From the IMG/VR virus record IMGVR_UViG_3300001458_000059, positions 1 to 36,018 of that record: a stretch of DNA of 36,018 bases; one strand, written 5' to 3'. The notes under the pieces are model-generated. The model ran no database searches. It saw only the letters and a list, made by a program, of their open reading frames with translations, and was not told the DNA's origin. Positions 1 to 10,600 of the stretch are shown here, in pieces. The translations under genes and the position numbers were made by a program. Each line of letters begins with the position of its first letter. Positions within the stretch are counted from its first letter, which is position 1. The stretch comes from a virus.

Positions 1-228
1 TCAGACCTCTATGGTCTGTACTGGCAAGCCTGGTGCTTTGCCAATAATTTTCCCCTCCTGAATGATTGCCTTTTCACCCGCTGCCACGCTGTCGCCCGCG
101 ACGCGGATCTGGTTGTTATCTCTTAACGTCACAATCGAGGTGCCGTCGGTGCCGACGCTTGCCACAGTCACGATTTGCTTTGCACCTGGTGCCAGCAATG
201 CCTTGAACTTTATCCACGGATTACTCAT
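1..228 (-). CDS. Small tail-tip-associated protein, 75 aa
   Basis: This is the last tail gene of the leftward late operon in the window. The ATG at 228 overlaps the stop of the upstream hub gene by 4 bp (ATGA) and has a strong GGGAGG ribosome site 4 bp upstream; a longer TTG start at 240 would lie upstream of that site and is not preferred. The product (begins MSNPWIKFKALL) is predicted all-beta with repeated valine-rich strands, such as VASVGTDGTSIV and IRVAGDSVAAG, like small beta-barrel proteins seen next to phage tail hubs. No enzymatic motif is visible. A role at the tail tip is inferred from position only. Confidence 0.7.
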   Translation of the reverse strand: MSNPWIKFKALLAPGAKQIVTVASVGTDGTSIVTLRDNNQIRVAGDSVAAGEKAIIQEGKIIGKAPGLPVQTIEV

Positions 229-1988
229 GCGGCCTCCCAACCTGCCGGACGATCTAACGTAACCGTCTGAATGACGGTCGCATTACTGCGACCGGGTACA
301 GAAATGTTTATTGCGTCAACGTAGGCGCGGTAGTTGTTTGCCGGATCATCATGCAGAACACCAACCATCAGACCTGGAATCAGTAGGCCAGGCTGCGCGG
401 ACGTTTCGGGAACTGCGAGATCCAGCGTGTAGGTTTGACGATTACCGCTTGCAGACAGCTCTGCCGTGCCGCGACTTGTATTACCTTCAATCGCCGTCAG
501 CCAGCTTTCGGTAATGTCCGGTGCCGGGTTATCTCCAGCCGTACCCAGCCGCTTAACGGTCAGTGCGACGCCCTCGGATTCGCCTGCCACCAGAACGCTG
601 TTAAACAGTGGCTTTTCTGCACTGTCCATCGACTCACCCAGAATCTGTGACTCGTAGATTGTGCGATCCATATCCGCGCCCAACAGATGCCATGCTGCGG
701 CCGGGTACTTTGGGCGCACGTAAAGCGTATTGCTCGCCGGATCTGCCAGTACGACGCCACCGGCAACAGACGCCAGGCGTTTGATGACTTCAATCGGTGT
801 CAAATCCTGATACGAGAATGAACTGTTAGGCATTGACCAGTCAGGTAGCAGGGTTGTGTCCCAGTCGACCGCGAATCCGGTTCCGAACAGTTCGTCTGTA
901 GCCGCTTGTACTGCGGTAGTCGATGCGATAGAGCGTGTACGCTTCGGCGCGTATGGCTGCCCGAGATACTGACTGCGGCTGTAGCCTGTGATGCGCCAGG
1001 TCTGATCGAGTTTATCGCCATTGATTTTGCGGGATGCGGAATACTTAGGTACGAAAAATTCAAAGCGGTGTCCGTTGATTATTACCGCCAGTTCCTTGTA
1101 GCCGGTCACGTCCGGTTTAATCAGATCAAGTGATCCTTTATTGCGGATCTCGCACGTCATCTGCCAGCTGAATGTTTCCCTGTCGCAAGATATACGGATA
1201 TCCGCGACATTGAGCGGCTCTTCGCCAGGGAGTGCGATAACGTCTACTGAGTTCACTGTGATGTTTACCTTTGCTGAATTACCTGCGGGAATATCGCCCG
1301 GCACAATAACGGGCGGTTCTGTTAAATACGGCAGCTCTACTGTATATGCCTGTCCGTGGGCTGGACCCCAGGGCGCGATCAGATCGTCGTCTTTTTTCGG
1401 TGGCTGATGGATGGCCACCGATACGCCGCTGGTAATGGGCTGCGCCGGCAGATCGGTCAGCTTGCGGCCACCCCATTCAATAAAACCGGATGGCACATAG
1501 GGGCCATCCGACAAATCCAGCAGACCGGATAAATCCAGCAATAATTCACCGGCCAACAGGTCGTATTCAGAGGGGCGATCGGTGTATTTCGCCACCCACA
1601 GTTGTGGCATCGCCACCGGCAGATCCAGCACGACCAGACTGGTCGATACATAGGTGGCCATGCCGTGCCAGAGTGCGGTACCCGCAACATGATGACCTCC
1701 CCGGCATTGCTGACTGAGCGACGTTAAAACGTCCCAGCCGGTGCCTGTTGATTGCTGCAAAATCTGCGTGGCCTGCGCCACCGCTTCAGAGACTTCGTAT
1801 TGAACAGGAACACCACCGGCAAATGGATTAACCGAGGTTAAATACACCGGAAAGTCTGCCGGCATGATCGACATCGCAGCAGAAAAACGGATGGGCGTTA
1901 ATGGCATGGAAATGCCAGCAACCGAAGTGGCTGCGGGCGAGGCTGAAGAAAAGGTGGCGGTGAAACCCGTGCGCAGATAATCGGCCAT
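225..1988 (-). CDS. Tail hub-like protein, 587 aa
   Basis: A structural protein of the tail tip. The N-terminal 240 residues are rich in beta-strand and hydrophobic. From about residue 245 the pattern resembles phage tail hub proteins of the gp27/gpD class: a DIRISCD-RETFSWQMTCEI stretch, GHRFEFFVPKY, WRITGYSRSQYLG, a DWSMPNSSFSYQDLTPIEVIKRLA segment split by short loops, then a VLADPASNTLYVRPKYP strand pair near residue 430. This would form the ring that closes the tail tube and carries the tip. The stop/start junction with the upstream gene is TGATG (1-bp overlap), so translation is coupled. The family call rests on remembered motif resemblance and was not searched. Confidence 0.65.
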   Translation of the reverse strand: MADYLRTGFTATFSSASPAATSVAGISMPLTPIRFSAAMSIMPADFPVYLTSVNPFAGGVPVQYEVSEAVAQATQILQQSTGTGWDVLTSLSQQCRGGHHVAGTALWHGMATYVSTSLVVLDLPVAMPQLWVAKYTDRPSEYDLLAGELLLDLSGLLDLSDGPYVPSGFIEWGGRKLTDLPAQPITSGVSVAIHQPPKKDDDLIAPWGPAHGQAYTVELPYLTEPPVIVPGDIPAGNSAKVNITVNSVDVIALPGEEPLNVADIRISCDRETFSWQMTCEIRNKGSLDLIKPDVTGYKELAVIINGHRFEFFVPKYSASRKINGDKLDQTWRITGYSRSQYLGQPYAPKRTRSIASTTAVQAATDELFGTGFAVDWDTTLLPDWSMPNSSFSYQDLTPIEVIKRLASVAGGVVLADPASNTLYVRPKYPAAAWHLLGADMDRTIYESQILGESMDSAEKPLFNSVLVAGESEGVALTVKRLGTAGDNPAPDITESWLTAIEGNTSRGTAELSASGNRQTYTLDLAVPETSAQPGLLIPGLMVGVLHDDPANNYRAYVDAINISVPGRSNATVIQTVTLDRPAGWEAA

Positions 1989-2722
1989 CAGACTACGATC
2001 GGGCCGACGGTTTTAGGCCGGTAAAAAGGCACCGCCACTAACTGGCAAGTGCCGGACATCACCAGCGCTCCTTCCGTGGTGGGCCATGCCGGCTCTTCGG
2101 CCAGCTGGCCAGCCATGGAGACCTGATAAACATAGCCGTTGGGAATCGCCGGGTGTACGCGCTCACCGACACCGCGCGCATCGCCGCTATTAAACGGCAC
2201 GCCGTAGTTATCCAGCGCGGTGATTAACACCTGCCCGTCATAGCCTTGCCATTCCAGTGTGTACTGGCCGGTATTTTCGTTGGATTGTGTTTGTGCCAGG
2301 AAGACCGGTGCCTCACCATCAATACCCACCGCAATCACGGTACGGGATACCGGGGCTTTGTTCACCGTTGTGCGGCCTGTGAATGATTTTGGCTCGCCAG
2401 TGCCGGAGGACTGTCCCTGGCTGGTAAATTCGATATTCAGCTGGCCGGGGTTGTAGACGTAGTTGTCTACCCACCAGACCCCATCCGCTATCCCGTTTTG
2501 AATTTTCAACGCTAGCAATTTATAGCGTGCAGATGCATCAATCGCGGCAAGCGGAAAACTCAATTTATCTCGCGTAACAACAACAGCATCTGCTGCGCCT
2601 ACTGCGCGCACGAACTGAGTGATAAAAAACACGCCGGGCTCGATGGGCAGATTGTGAAACAAGCTAATCCGAATCGGATTAACAACCGGTAGCGTGACCG
2701 TATCGAAATCTAAAAACAGCAT
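1988..2722 (-). CDS. Tail-tip protein of unknown function, 244 aa
   Basis: An unrecognised virion protein between two other tail genes, joined to both by 1-bp TGATG overlaps, which indicates one co-translated tail-tip block. The sequence (begins MLFLDFDTVTLP) has no signal peptide, membrane helix or catalytic motif. Alternating hydrophobic residues suggest a beta-rich fold. The middle (residues about 110-200) contains the segment SRTVIAVGIDGEAPVFLAQT followed by GQYTLEWQGYDGQVLI, which reads like an immunoglobulin- or carboxypeptidase-regulatory-like beta-sandwich. Such domains are common as accessory modules of tail tips, so a structural or surface-binding role is inferred. Confidence 0.7.
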   Translation of the reverse strand: MLFLDFDTVTLPVVNPIRISLFHNLPIEPGVFFITQFVRAVGAADAVVVTRDKLSFPLAAIDASARYKLLALKIQNGIADGVWWVDNYVYNPGQLNIEFTSQGQSSGTGEPKSFTGRTTVNKAPVSRTVIAVGIDGEAPVFLAQTQSNENTGQYTLEWQGYDGQVLITALDNYGVPFNSGDARGVGERVHPAIPNGYVYQVSMAGQLAEEPAWPTTEGALVMSGTCQLVAVPFYRPKTVGPIVV

Positions 2723-3738
2723 CAGTAAGTCCAGTCGCCCGCTTCAAGACTGAGCAGAAAAAATGCGTTCCAGTTCATGCGCCACAAGACATGCCGCTTA
2801 CTTGATAAATAAACATCTCCGCAAACCCCGTCCGCCATTTTCAACAAGTCGGGCAACGCTTCTGCAACATACGCCGGACGAGTAAAGAGTAAGTTCGTTT
2901 TGAGTTGCGGCACAACCGATCGCTGCCACGCCGCAGCTCGCACAAGAGACGCACCGCCCGATGACACAAAAACAGAAACCGGCGTGACATCAAATTCAAC
3001 AACAGCATCAAGCGAGCTCGGATAACTCAATAATGATCCGACATTCACGCCAGACAACATAACGTAATGATTGCCCGATGCTGGGGCACCGGACTTATCA
3101 CGTGATACTGTACCGATATCCGATCGCGCGCCGCCTCCTCCGAGCGAGTTTAAATCGCCCCAAATTCCGATCGCGCCGCCAAAAATGCTGAAATCTCCCA
3201 CCTCGCCGCTCAGCCCGCGAACATCACGAAAACGACCGAACGACAGTGACGCGCCTGAATTGAATCCGTACGACACATTAATCGTGCGCAATGACTCGGC
3301 CGATGAAGTCATCATCATAAATACTGCATCGTCATTAGCAACGACACACCAGCCGGAAACCGCTGTCAGTAATGATGACGCGGGGCGCTGCAACACAGCA
3401 GACGATGAATCCCAGACTGTAGTATTTGATATTTCAACGTAGCCAGATCGGCCATTCACCGGTGTTGTAGCATCAATCATTCCGTCCGCGACAAACAAAA
3501 ACGGATGATCATTACTCGCTGCGCGCACAATACCCAGCACCCCGGTTTGACTGCTATTAATCAGCGTCAGCCAGCCGCTGTTTACCCAGTCATCATAAAC
3601 AACGCTCCAGCCAGCAGCGGGTTTGCTGCCATAACCCGTTACAAGGCACGCAAGAATTATTTGATAAAACGCATCTTGTCGATTAGTTAATACCGGCGCG
3701 CCGGGGTCGTCATAGTAATAAACCGTTGGTGCTCCCAT
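2722..3738 (-). CDS. Tail-tip or receptor-facing tail protein, 338 aa
   Basis: This is probably a virion protein of the distal tail. The N-terminus carries the motif YYYDDPGAPVLTNRQDAFYQ, then ILACLVTGYGSKPAAGWS. A very similar opening (a 'GAPVL...ILxACLVxGYGxKxAAGW' pattern) is familiar from phage tail and tail-fibre proteins of proteobacteria. The remainder is serine/glycine-rich with short hydrophobic strands, including a glycine run near residue 200 (SLGGGGARSD). It follows the 1179-aa tail protein with a 1-bp start/stop overlap. It is the best candidate in the window for a receptor-contacting component, because no classical tail fibre gene is visible. That role is inferred. Confidence 0.65.
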   Translation of the reverse strand: MGAPTVYYYDDPGAPVLTNRQDAFYQIILACLVTGYGSKPAAGWSVVYDDWVNSGWLTLINSSQTGVLGIVRAASNDHPFLFVADGMIDATTPVNGRSGYVEISNTTVWDSSSAVLQRPASSLLTAVSGWCVVANDDAVFMMMTSSAESLRTINVSYGFNSGASLSFGRFRDVRGLSGEVGDFSIFGGAIGIWGDLNSLGGGGARSDIGTVSRDKSGAPASGNHYVMLSGVNVGSLLSYPSSLDAVVEFDVTPVSVFVSSGGASLVRAAAWQRSVVPQLKTNLLFTRPAYVAEALPDLLKMADGVCGDVYLSSKRHVLWRMNWNAFFLLSLEAGDWTY

Positions 3739-6700
3739 CAGTCTGCCTCCACTCGGCCTTCAAATATTGTCGCGTCTTCCGGTGCCGCACCGCTGCTGGG
3801 CAGTACCGTTCGGATTGCCCACACCGGGGACGCTGCCGGGTCGGTATCAAACCGCAGCACGTTGGACGTTACCCAACCGCCACCCCAGCCTTGCTGTTTA
3901 ATGGTGAAATACGGCTGGCCGGTGAATGGGTTAATAGGTGAAAAATCGGCGTTGATACTGCCGGTGCCAATCACGCCGCGTTTTTCGCCGATGCACTGAA
4001 AGCCGGTTGATGAGGTGAATTTTAATTTCCAGCGTTCTTTTACCGCCGAGCGGTTATCAATCAGGATCGGGAAATTCACCGAGTCATAACTCGCTACCGC
4101 TTCTGCGCCGCTGGTATCACTGAACGTACCGTTGTCGGTCTGACGATCGTGCAGGTTTTTAATGCGTGCCTGCATGGTGCCGATGTAAACAGCAGCGCTG
4201 ATGTAGCTGTTGTTGGCCGGGTAATCGTGCGTTAACTCGGTCAGCAGTTGCAGCACACCATCCACACCCACCGCACCCAGACTGACCACGTCTTCGATAC
4301 GATGGGATAGCGTCAGCGGCATGGTCAGGGAATTACCCTCAGCATCCTGGGCTATAAATGGGTCGGCCAATGTCACGGTGCCTGTTGCCCGATCGGCAAC
4401 GTACATAGCCGGATCAAGATCCGCTCCGGTGGCATCACGGATGGTAATAAGCGCCAGATCAGTGCGGCCGCAGTCAATCACTTGCCCAGCGGTGGGCGTC
4501 GCCAACGGTACGGATTCGGTGTTGTGAACAACCGCCAGATAGCCGGGCTGAAAAACGGGCACTGTGCCATTGGTCGGCAATTTAACCGGGTTCAACCCCA
4601 GTACCGTGGGGTCGAGCGGAATGGTGGTATAGCTGACGGCGTTATAGGTGAGCGTGCTCAGAATAACGGGCTGCGAAAAGGTAATGCGGACTACGCCGGT
4701 TTCATAATTAACGCTGCCGCTGGCCGTGCCGGCGGTGGCTGGCTCCGGCACAATCGGCAATGCATAGCCGTTAATTCCCCCCGTTTGCGGCAGCTGCCCC
4801 AGTACATCACCGGTGTCAAAAGAGCCGGTAATGGAACCATCATTAACGGACTCGGCGCGCATTAACGCAGTATCGGCGGCGCGGCGTGCCAGGAACTGCA
4901 AACCCGATGGGCGCAGCGGACTGGCAATGGAACGGAACACCACGCTTTTAACGGCTGCTGCGGCACCAATACCGATGGCAGCACACACCAACTGACCATT
5001 CAGGTTTGACAGATCGGCAGCAATGGACGCAACCGGAATAACGACGCGACCGCCGCTGTAATCAATTTGGCCGGTTTGCAGGCCGGCGGCGGTGGCGGCA
5101 TTAAATGAGCGGTACAAATAGCCGTCGCGGCGATCAACCAACTCAATGCCGCTCAGGGTTAATACAATGCTGCCCGGAATAAAGGGCTGAGCGGCATCGA
5201 GAACGGCTTCAATGTTGGTATCAGCCAGCGCCTGTGTGTGAGTTGCTGGTTCTGATGTGCTGGTGCTGCGGTAACGCACAGACAGGCTTTGGGATTCTAT
5301 GCGCAGGGTTTTGGTGACGGTTTCAAACTGGCCGCCGCCGCGCACAACGCCGGTGGATACCTGCACATATTCCCGCACGTCGATCGTTAATACCGATGCG
5401 TCAATGGTCATAACACCGGTTTCCGGATTCAGTGTGCCGACCTGCGTACCGCCGCGCAGCTTAACCCGGTTGTAATAGTCACAAGAAATCGGCCAGTCAC
5501 GGGCAATACGGGTTTTGGTGACAACGCCGCCGATGGTGGTATTCACGTCGACCGAGGTTTTCAGCGTGAAGCTGACGGAACCCGGAATAATATCTGCAAC
5601 ACCCGTGTTTAACGTCAGTGTGCCACCGGTCTGTGCGCTCACATTAACGGTGGCGGCCTGCTGGCCAGAAAGCCAGCGCTCATACACAACACTGATGGCT
5701 GAGGTTGGTAACGCGCTGGGGCGCATAAAAATACGGTGGCCAATAATGTACCCACTGGCATGGCCGGTTAAATCATTATTGCTGTCTGCCGTCGCCGTGT
5801 AATTGCTGCCATTACGTTGCCAGGTAATCACTACAGATCCGGCGATGGGAATAGCAGGCAGATCCACCATTAACCAGGCATCCAAAGGTGCCGCGCTCTT
5901 GGTCATAAACGGCGAACGTGCCCAGGTATAAATAATCTCGCTGCCCATATCCGGTTCGCCCGGCAGAGTGAAGCTGACTGAGCCGGTTTCGTAATTCACG
6001 CTACCGCTGACCGATGGGCCGGTTAAAACGCCGGTGCCGTTGTCAGTTACGGTGTACCAGCGGCCCAGGTATGCAAATTCAATACGCACAGAGCCAGGCA
6101 TGGGTGTGGGTGCCAGCTGATCGGTATAGGTTAACTGACGGTTGCCGGCGGTAATCAGTACGCTGTCCGTATACGGCATTAATTCAACCGCAACGCCGGG
6201 TAAATAGGTGGCACTGATGGATTGCGATGACAACAACGACAGCTGCAACGTGCCTTTTAACGCATCCACTACGGCAGTGGCCGATAGTCGTTCAACACCG
6301 CTGGTTAGCTGCAGGCCGGCACCGTCATCGGCGTACACAGACCCACCGATGGTTACCCGCAAACTGCCGGGCACCCAGCTGGTTGGCAGGGTTAAAAATG
6401 CATCGCCGTTGCGGGTACCCAGATTGGTTGTGCGCGAGCTGCCGATCGGATGAATTACATTGGCCAGCAAACCGGGCCGCTGATCCAGAATCGCCTGCTC
6501 GGTAGTGGCTGCCGGAACCAGAGGCGAAAAAATAGAGCCAACCCGAACTTCACGCTCACCGGCTTGCGCCGCGACAGACAACGGCTTAATACCGTAATAA
6601 CGGGCGGCGGCGTTGGTCTGGGTTTTAAAAATATCGGTGTATCTGTCCGCAGCCGGTTTCGGATCGGCTCCGGCAAAATCATGTGCCAGACGCTGGGTAA

Positions 6701-7277
6701 TTTTCAGCGTCATTTCAAAGGCTTTAAACGTGGCGTAATCACCATTATTGGTAACGTAGGTATAGGATGCCGGCCGCGTATCAACCCGTACAATTTTCAC
6801 TGCCTGCTCTGCATTGGAATCTTTCAGCACCAATACTTCGCCAATTTCCGGGGCGTCGCTTTCACGTTCGGCATAAACGATTAATGCGGTTTGGCCTGCA
6901 CGTTGAGTACCGACCGGGCGCAGCGGTGAACGGGTACTCATGACAACGTATTGTTCCACTTTATCTTGGGCACTCAGGCGCTCGTCATAATGATCGCCGG
7001 TCTGAAACAGCAGCGTGGAGACGTTAGCAGCAGCGGAGTCTTTGAGAATGATGAAGTGGCCGCCCAGCCCCTTGTCGGTGTTAGCAGAGCGGATAGCCAG
7101 AAACAGCTTGCGCATAGACACGCCGCCGGTGGCCATTAAGGGGCGGGATATATCATCCCAGAGGTTATTGATTTGCCCGTTGGGGATGACGGTGCCGGTC
7201 ATCTGGCCACCACCGTCGGTTTCGTCTGTCAGGCGCTCAGAGCGATAAATTACGACGTCAGATGCTGAAATAGACAT
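3738..7277 (-). CDS. Large repeat-containing tail-tip protein, 1179 aa
   Basis: The second-longest product in the window and almost certainly a structural tail-tip or baseplate component. The first 250 residues form a distinct head domain. From about residue 300 to 870 there is a degenerate repeat: a strand opening PGS-V/I/L-x-hydrophobic-T (near 303, 394, 479, 565, 701), usually followed 30-60 residues later by a turn of the type G-x-V/I-N/D-Y/P-E-T-G (near 425, 615, 737, 853). This looks like tandem beta-domains. A C-terminal domain (about 1000-1179) is separate and rich in W/F. No protease, hydrolase or membrane motif was seen. The gene is TAATG-coupled to the upstream 125-aa gene. Confidence 0.75.
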   Translation of the reverse strand: MSISASDVVIYRSERLTDETDGGGQMTGTVIPNGQINNLWDDISRPLMATGGVSMRKLFLAIRSANTDKGLGGHFIILKDSAAANVSTLLFQTGDHYDERLSAQDKVEQYVVMSTRSPLRPVGTQRAGQTALIVYAERESDAPEIGEVLVLKDSNAEQAVKIVRVDTRPASYTYVTNNGDYATFKAFEMTLKITQRLAHDFAGADPKPAADRYTDIFKTQTNAAARYYGIKPLSVAAQAGEREVRVGSIFSPLVPAATTEQAILDQRPGLLANVIHPIGSSRTTNLGTRNGDAFLTLPTSWVPGSLRVTIGGSVYADDGAGLQLTSGVERLSATAVVDALKGTLQLSLLSSQSISATYLPGVAVELMPYTDSVLITAGNRQLTYTDQLAPTPMPGSVRIEFAYLGRWYTVTDNGTGVLTGPSVSGSVNYETGSVSFTLPGEPDMGSEIIYTWARSPFMTKSAAPLDAWLMVDLPAIPIAGSVVITWQRNGSNYTATADSNNDLTGHASGYIIGHRIFMRPSALPTSAISVVYERWLSGQQAATVNVSAQTGGTLTLNTGVADIIPGSVSFTLKTSVDVNTTIGGVVTKTRIARDWPISCDYYNRVKLRGGTQVGTLNPETGVMTIDASVLTIDVREYVQVSTGVVRGGGQFETVTKTLRIESQSLSVRYRSTSTSEPATHTQALADTNIEAVLDAAQPFIPGSIVLTLSGIELVDRRDGYLYRSFNAATAAGLQTGQIDYSGGRVVIPVASIAADLSNLNGQLVCAAIGIGAAAAVKSVVFRSIASPLRPSGLQFLARRAADTALMRAESVNDGSITGSFDTGDVLGQLPQTGGINGYALPIVPEPATAGTASGSVNYETGVVRITFSQPVILSTLTYNAVSYTTIPLDPTVLGLNPVKLPTNGTVPVFQPGYLAVVHNTESVPLATPTAGQVIDCGRTDLALITIRDATGADLDPAMYVADRATGTVTLADPFIAQDAEGNSLTMPLTLSHRIEDVVSLGAVGVDGVLQLLTELTHDYPANNSYISAAVYIGTMQARIKNLHDRQTDNGTFSDTSGAEAVASYDSVNFPILIDNRSAVKERWKLKFTSSTGFQCIGEKRGVIGTGSINADFSPINPFTGQPYFTIKQQGWGGGWVTSNVLRFDTDPAASPVWAIRTVLPSSGAAPEDATIFEGRVEAD

Positions 7278-7654
7278 TATTCTGGTTCCACTGTAATGAG
7301 GTGAATTTTCAGGCGGTAAGGTTCATCAGCGCCGGGGTTTTTGTTCGGGAAAAATGGTTCGGCATCTACGCCGCCTGCTGTCAGATCAATAACAACGGTG
7401 TGGGTCGCACCGTCATTGAGCGTTAAAACGCGCGACGTATCCGGCGCTGTCTCCAGCAGCGTACGCAGTGCTGCAAGCTCTGTGCGGGTTATTACTCCGC
7501 CTGCGAGCGTAATGGGGCGACCATAACTGAGCGGAGCGATCTGAATATCAAGCGCGCCGTTAACCGCGCGCTGATGCGATGCAGCCCAGGGCTTCCACGC
7601 TTGTTCGTTTTCCCAATACAGGGTTTCGGGTAATTGAGTGGCATCTATCAGCAT
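7277..7654 (-). CDS. Tail protein following the tape measure, 125 aa
   Basis: A small soluble protein (begins MLIDATQLPETLYWENE) encoded directly after the tape measure. Its stop overlaps the next start as TAATG. In siphoviruses the gene after the tape measure usually encodes a distal-tail or minor tail protein that starts tip assembly. The position and the beta-rich sequence with 'ITLAGGVITRTELAALRTLL' and 'DGATHTVVIDLTAGGV' fit such a role, but no family could be named with confidence. No cysteines, signal peptide or membrane segment are present. Confidence 0.7.
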   Translation of the reverse strand: MLIDATQLPETLYWENEQAWKPWAASHQRAVNGALDIQIAPLSYGRPITLAGGVITRTELAALRTLLETAPDTSRVLTLNDGATHTVVIDLTAGGVDAEPFFPNKNPGADEPYRLKIHLITVEPE

Positions 7655-10600
7655 TATGATCGCGCTCCGAATTCTTCCAGGGCATCAAGAAGGTCGTCTT
7701 TATTGTTTGCCAATACTTCTACACGCCTTGTGCCGATTTTGACTTCTACGGTTTGTACTTTCTGGGTCTGGCTTTCAGACGTTGTGCTGCTCTGGCGCTG
7801 GGCCGTTTGCCGTTTTTCTTCGCGTGATTGTTTAAGTTCGTCAGACCTGACTTGATCAAGCAGTTGCAGCGCTTTTGTGTAGTACTGAATGGTCTGCTGA
7901 TCATTCCAGGCACGGGCTTCTTTCAGCTTTGCTTCGTACTCTTCTTTTTTGTTTTTATATTGACGTTCAGCAATGGCTTCCTGATTGCCGTTAAGTCGAT
8001 CCAGCTCATCCTGCAGGCCATCAACAACGGATTTTGCTGTAGCACGCATCGACTCCAGTTTTTGGTTTGCAGAATCCAGCGCAGATTGAAGCTGGCTTAA
8101 GTCTTCTTCGCCCAGCAGGTTCATCCATTGCTGAGCATTTTTGGCTTGATTAATAAACGCCTGATTAACTCCCTGTCCGGATTCCAGTGCGTTGATATAT
8201 TCCATCGCTTTGAGCTTTTGCTCCTGGTATGCGATCAGCGTTTCGTTTTTCGCCTGGATAACGGAGTTTTTAAAACGGTTTACGCCGGTCGGGTCGAATA
8301 CCTGAAGATTATCAATGCTGACTTTGCCGAGTTCTTCACGAGCGGCTGCAATGGATTGCTGCAGCGCTTCCATTTCGCTGACCGGGCCAGCTGTACTGAT
8401 GCCGAGTTTATTATCGAATGCCGCGCGGGCCTGCTCGCTGAGTGCGGACATTTCATCACGCACAGATTGGAACCAGGCAGCGAGGCTTGCGCCTACGGCC
8501 TGCACGTCGCGCTCAGAATCTTTCGCAGCAGCGCCTACATCACGGGTTGCTTCTGCGGCTTTCTTTGCGCCTTTTTCGGTTTTGTCTCCGGCTTGCTCGC
8601 CAGCTTCGCCCGCATCGCTCTGTACTCCGATCAGGTTTACCAACTCATCCGATAATCCCAGCATCGCAGCACGCACTTTCAGCTGCTCAATGACAACCGA
8701 TCGTTGCCCCTCAGATACATGCTCATTAGCCGCAATGGCAGCTTGCGCATATGCAAGAAATGCGGCTTTTTGATCGGCCAGAGGGGCGTTCATTTTCTTC
8801 AAATTATCAACCAGGACTCCGAGCTTTGATGCAGAATCCTGTAAGCTTTTTTGGCTCGTAATGCCAAACTCACGCATGGCATCTTCAGCGTCTTGGATGC
8901 CAGGCGTTGTACTATTGATGATCGCTTTTTTTACTTCAAGTTGCTCGTTGAGGCGTTCAATTTGAGCTGCACTTATTTCACCGTTGCTGCCCATTTCCTT
9001 AATTTTGGTTTTTATCTCTTCGAGAGCAGAGATGCTGTCGGCCTGATTGAGCGCGCCACGAATAGCGATTTCCAGAGCAGTCATACGTTTCTCGCCGGTC
9101 ACCCCCATTGAATCAAGAGTAACGGCGATATTGTCGAGCTGGGTGATGGCTTCCTGAGCTGCCGGGCTTATTTCTCCCAGCGCAGATTTAGCACTCACAC
9201 CAAGCTCGTCGAATGACTTACTCAGAATCAGTTCGTTGTATTCTTTGAGTTTTTCGGCTGACAGCTTGCCGCTTTCAAATGCAGACCGAAGTCCCGCTGC
9301 GAACTTACTCAGATCTGCTGCTTTACTTTCATTGATCCATTTTTTTAGCTCTTCAGTCAGGATGCTGGCATTACCAGACGCTTCATCAATCTGCTTTGTA
9401 AATGCAACGACGCCAGAATCGGATGTCAGATCCAGCTGGCTGAACTCTGTGCGAATCTTCTGCGCAGCTTCCGCACCTTTATCGCCCGCATCTTTAAGTG
9501 CAGATCCTGTATTTACGGCAGCGTCAGCCGCTTTTTTCTGCACATCGATACCGGCTTCTACTTCAGCATAGATCCGCCCATATACGACCTGAATATTATC
9601 CAGTTCGGCATTGAAGCGCGCCCATGCATCACTGGCATCGGATGGGTTGGATATAACATCCCAGGCCAGTGTTGCTGCAGCGGCTAATTGTGAAAATGCA
9701 GCGGCGAGTTCAACACCCAGCTTACGCGCCCACACAAAATTTTCGGCCAGCTGGTCGCCAATATCCCGGCCGATTTCCCAAGCTGACCACAAGCCGCCGA
9801 TCGTTCTGATTGCTCCGCCCAGGAGGCCCACCTGAGCAGTGAGTTCTTTAATGGATAATTTTGACAGCGATACTTCTTTTCCTATATCGCCGAAGGCTTT
9901 AACACCAATAATGCGGAGCGATAAAAACACCAGGCGCAACGCACCCGCCGTAACGGCCACAGTTCCGAGTGATGTAGCGATCGCGGCAATGGATGGATTG
10001 GCCTCAACAAAGTCTGCCAGCGCTCGTGATACATCACCGATGCCCTCAGCAGAGGCGCGGATGATCGGCAAAAAAATGGTGCCCAGATTAATGGCAATTT
10101 CCTGCAGACCGTTCTGCATTAACTGGATCTGCTCCTCGGTCGTTTCCATTCGCGCGGCAAACTCACGCTGCATCGCGCCAGCGGTATTACCCGTATTGGT
10201 AACACGGGCGAGTGATGCGTCGTATTTATCCAGACCATTTAATAGTCGCGCGATGTCGTCTTGATACTCTTGCCCAAATAAGCGAGTGAGTGTTTCTGCC
10301 CGTGATTGGTCATCCAGTTTGCTGAGCGTGCGCAGGAATTCAGTCAGGGCTTGCTGTGGATTACCCCGGATATCGTCGGCCAGTTGCTTCGCTGATAAAC
10401 CAATCCCCTCAAGGGCGCCTTTAAACTCTGGCCCCTGCACATTGGCCGTTTGCAGTTTGCTTAACAGGGCATTAATACCGGTACCGGCGACTTCGCTTTT
10501 CGCTCCCATCTCAATCATGGTGGCGGCTAAAGCGGCAGCCTGGTCAGCGGTTAATTTAAACTGACTGGCTGTACCACCGATACGGGTAAGCACATCAAGG

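Noticed and set aside
1-240. Longer TTG-initiated form of the first gene
   Set aside because: The ATG at 228 follows a strong GGGAGG site and the ATGA overlap; the TTG lies upstream of that site.
8128-8655. 175-aa plus-strand frame inside the tape measure gene, with cysteine/phenylalanine-rich product
   Set aside because: It mirrors the coiled-coil codons of the tape measure and has no promoter or ribosome site.
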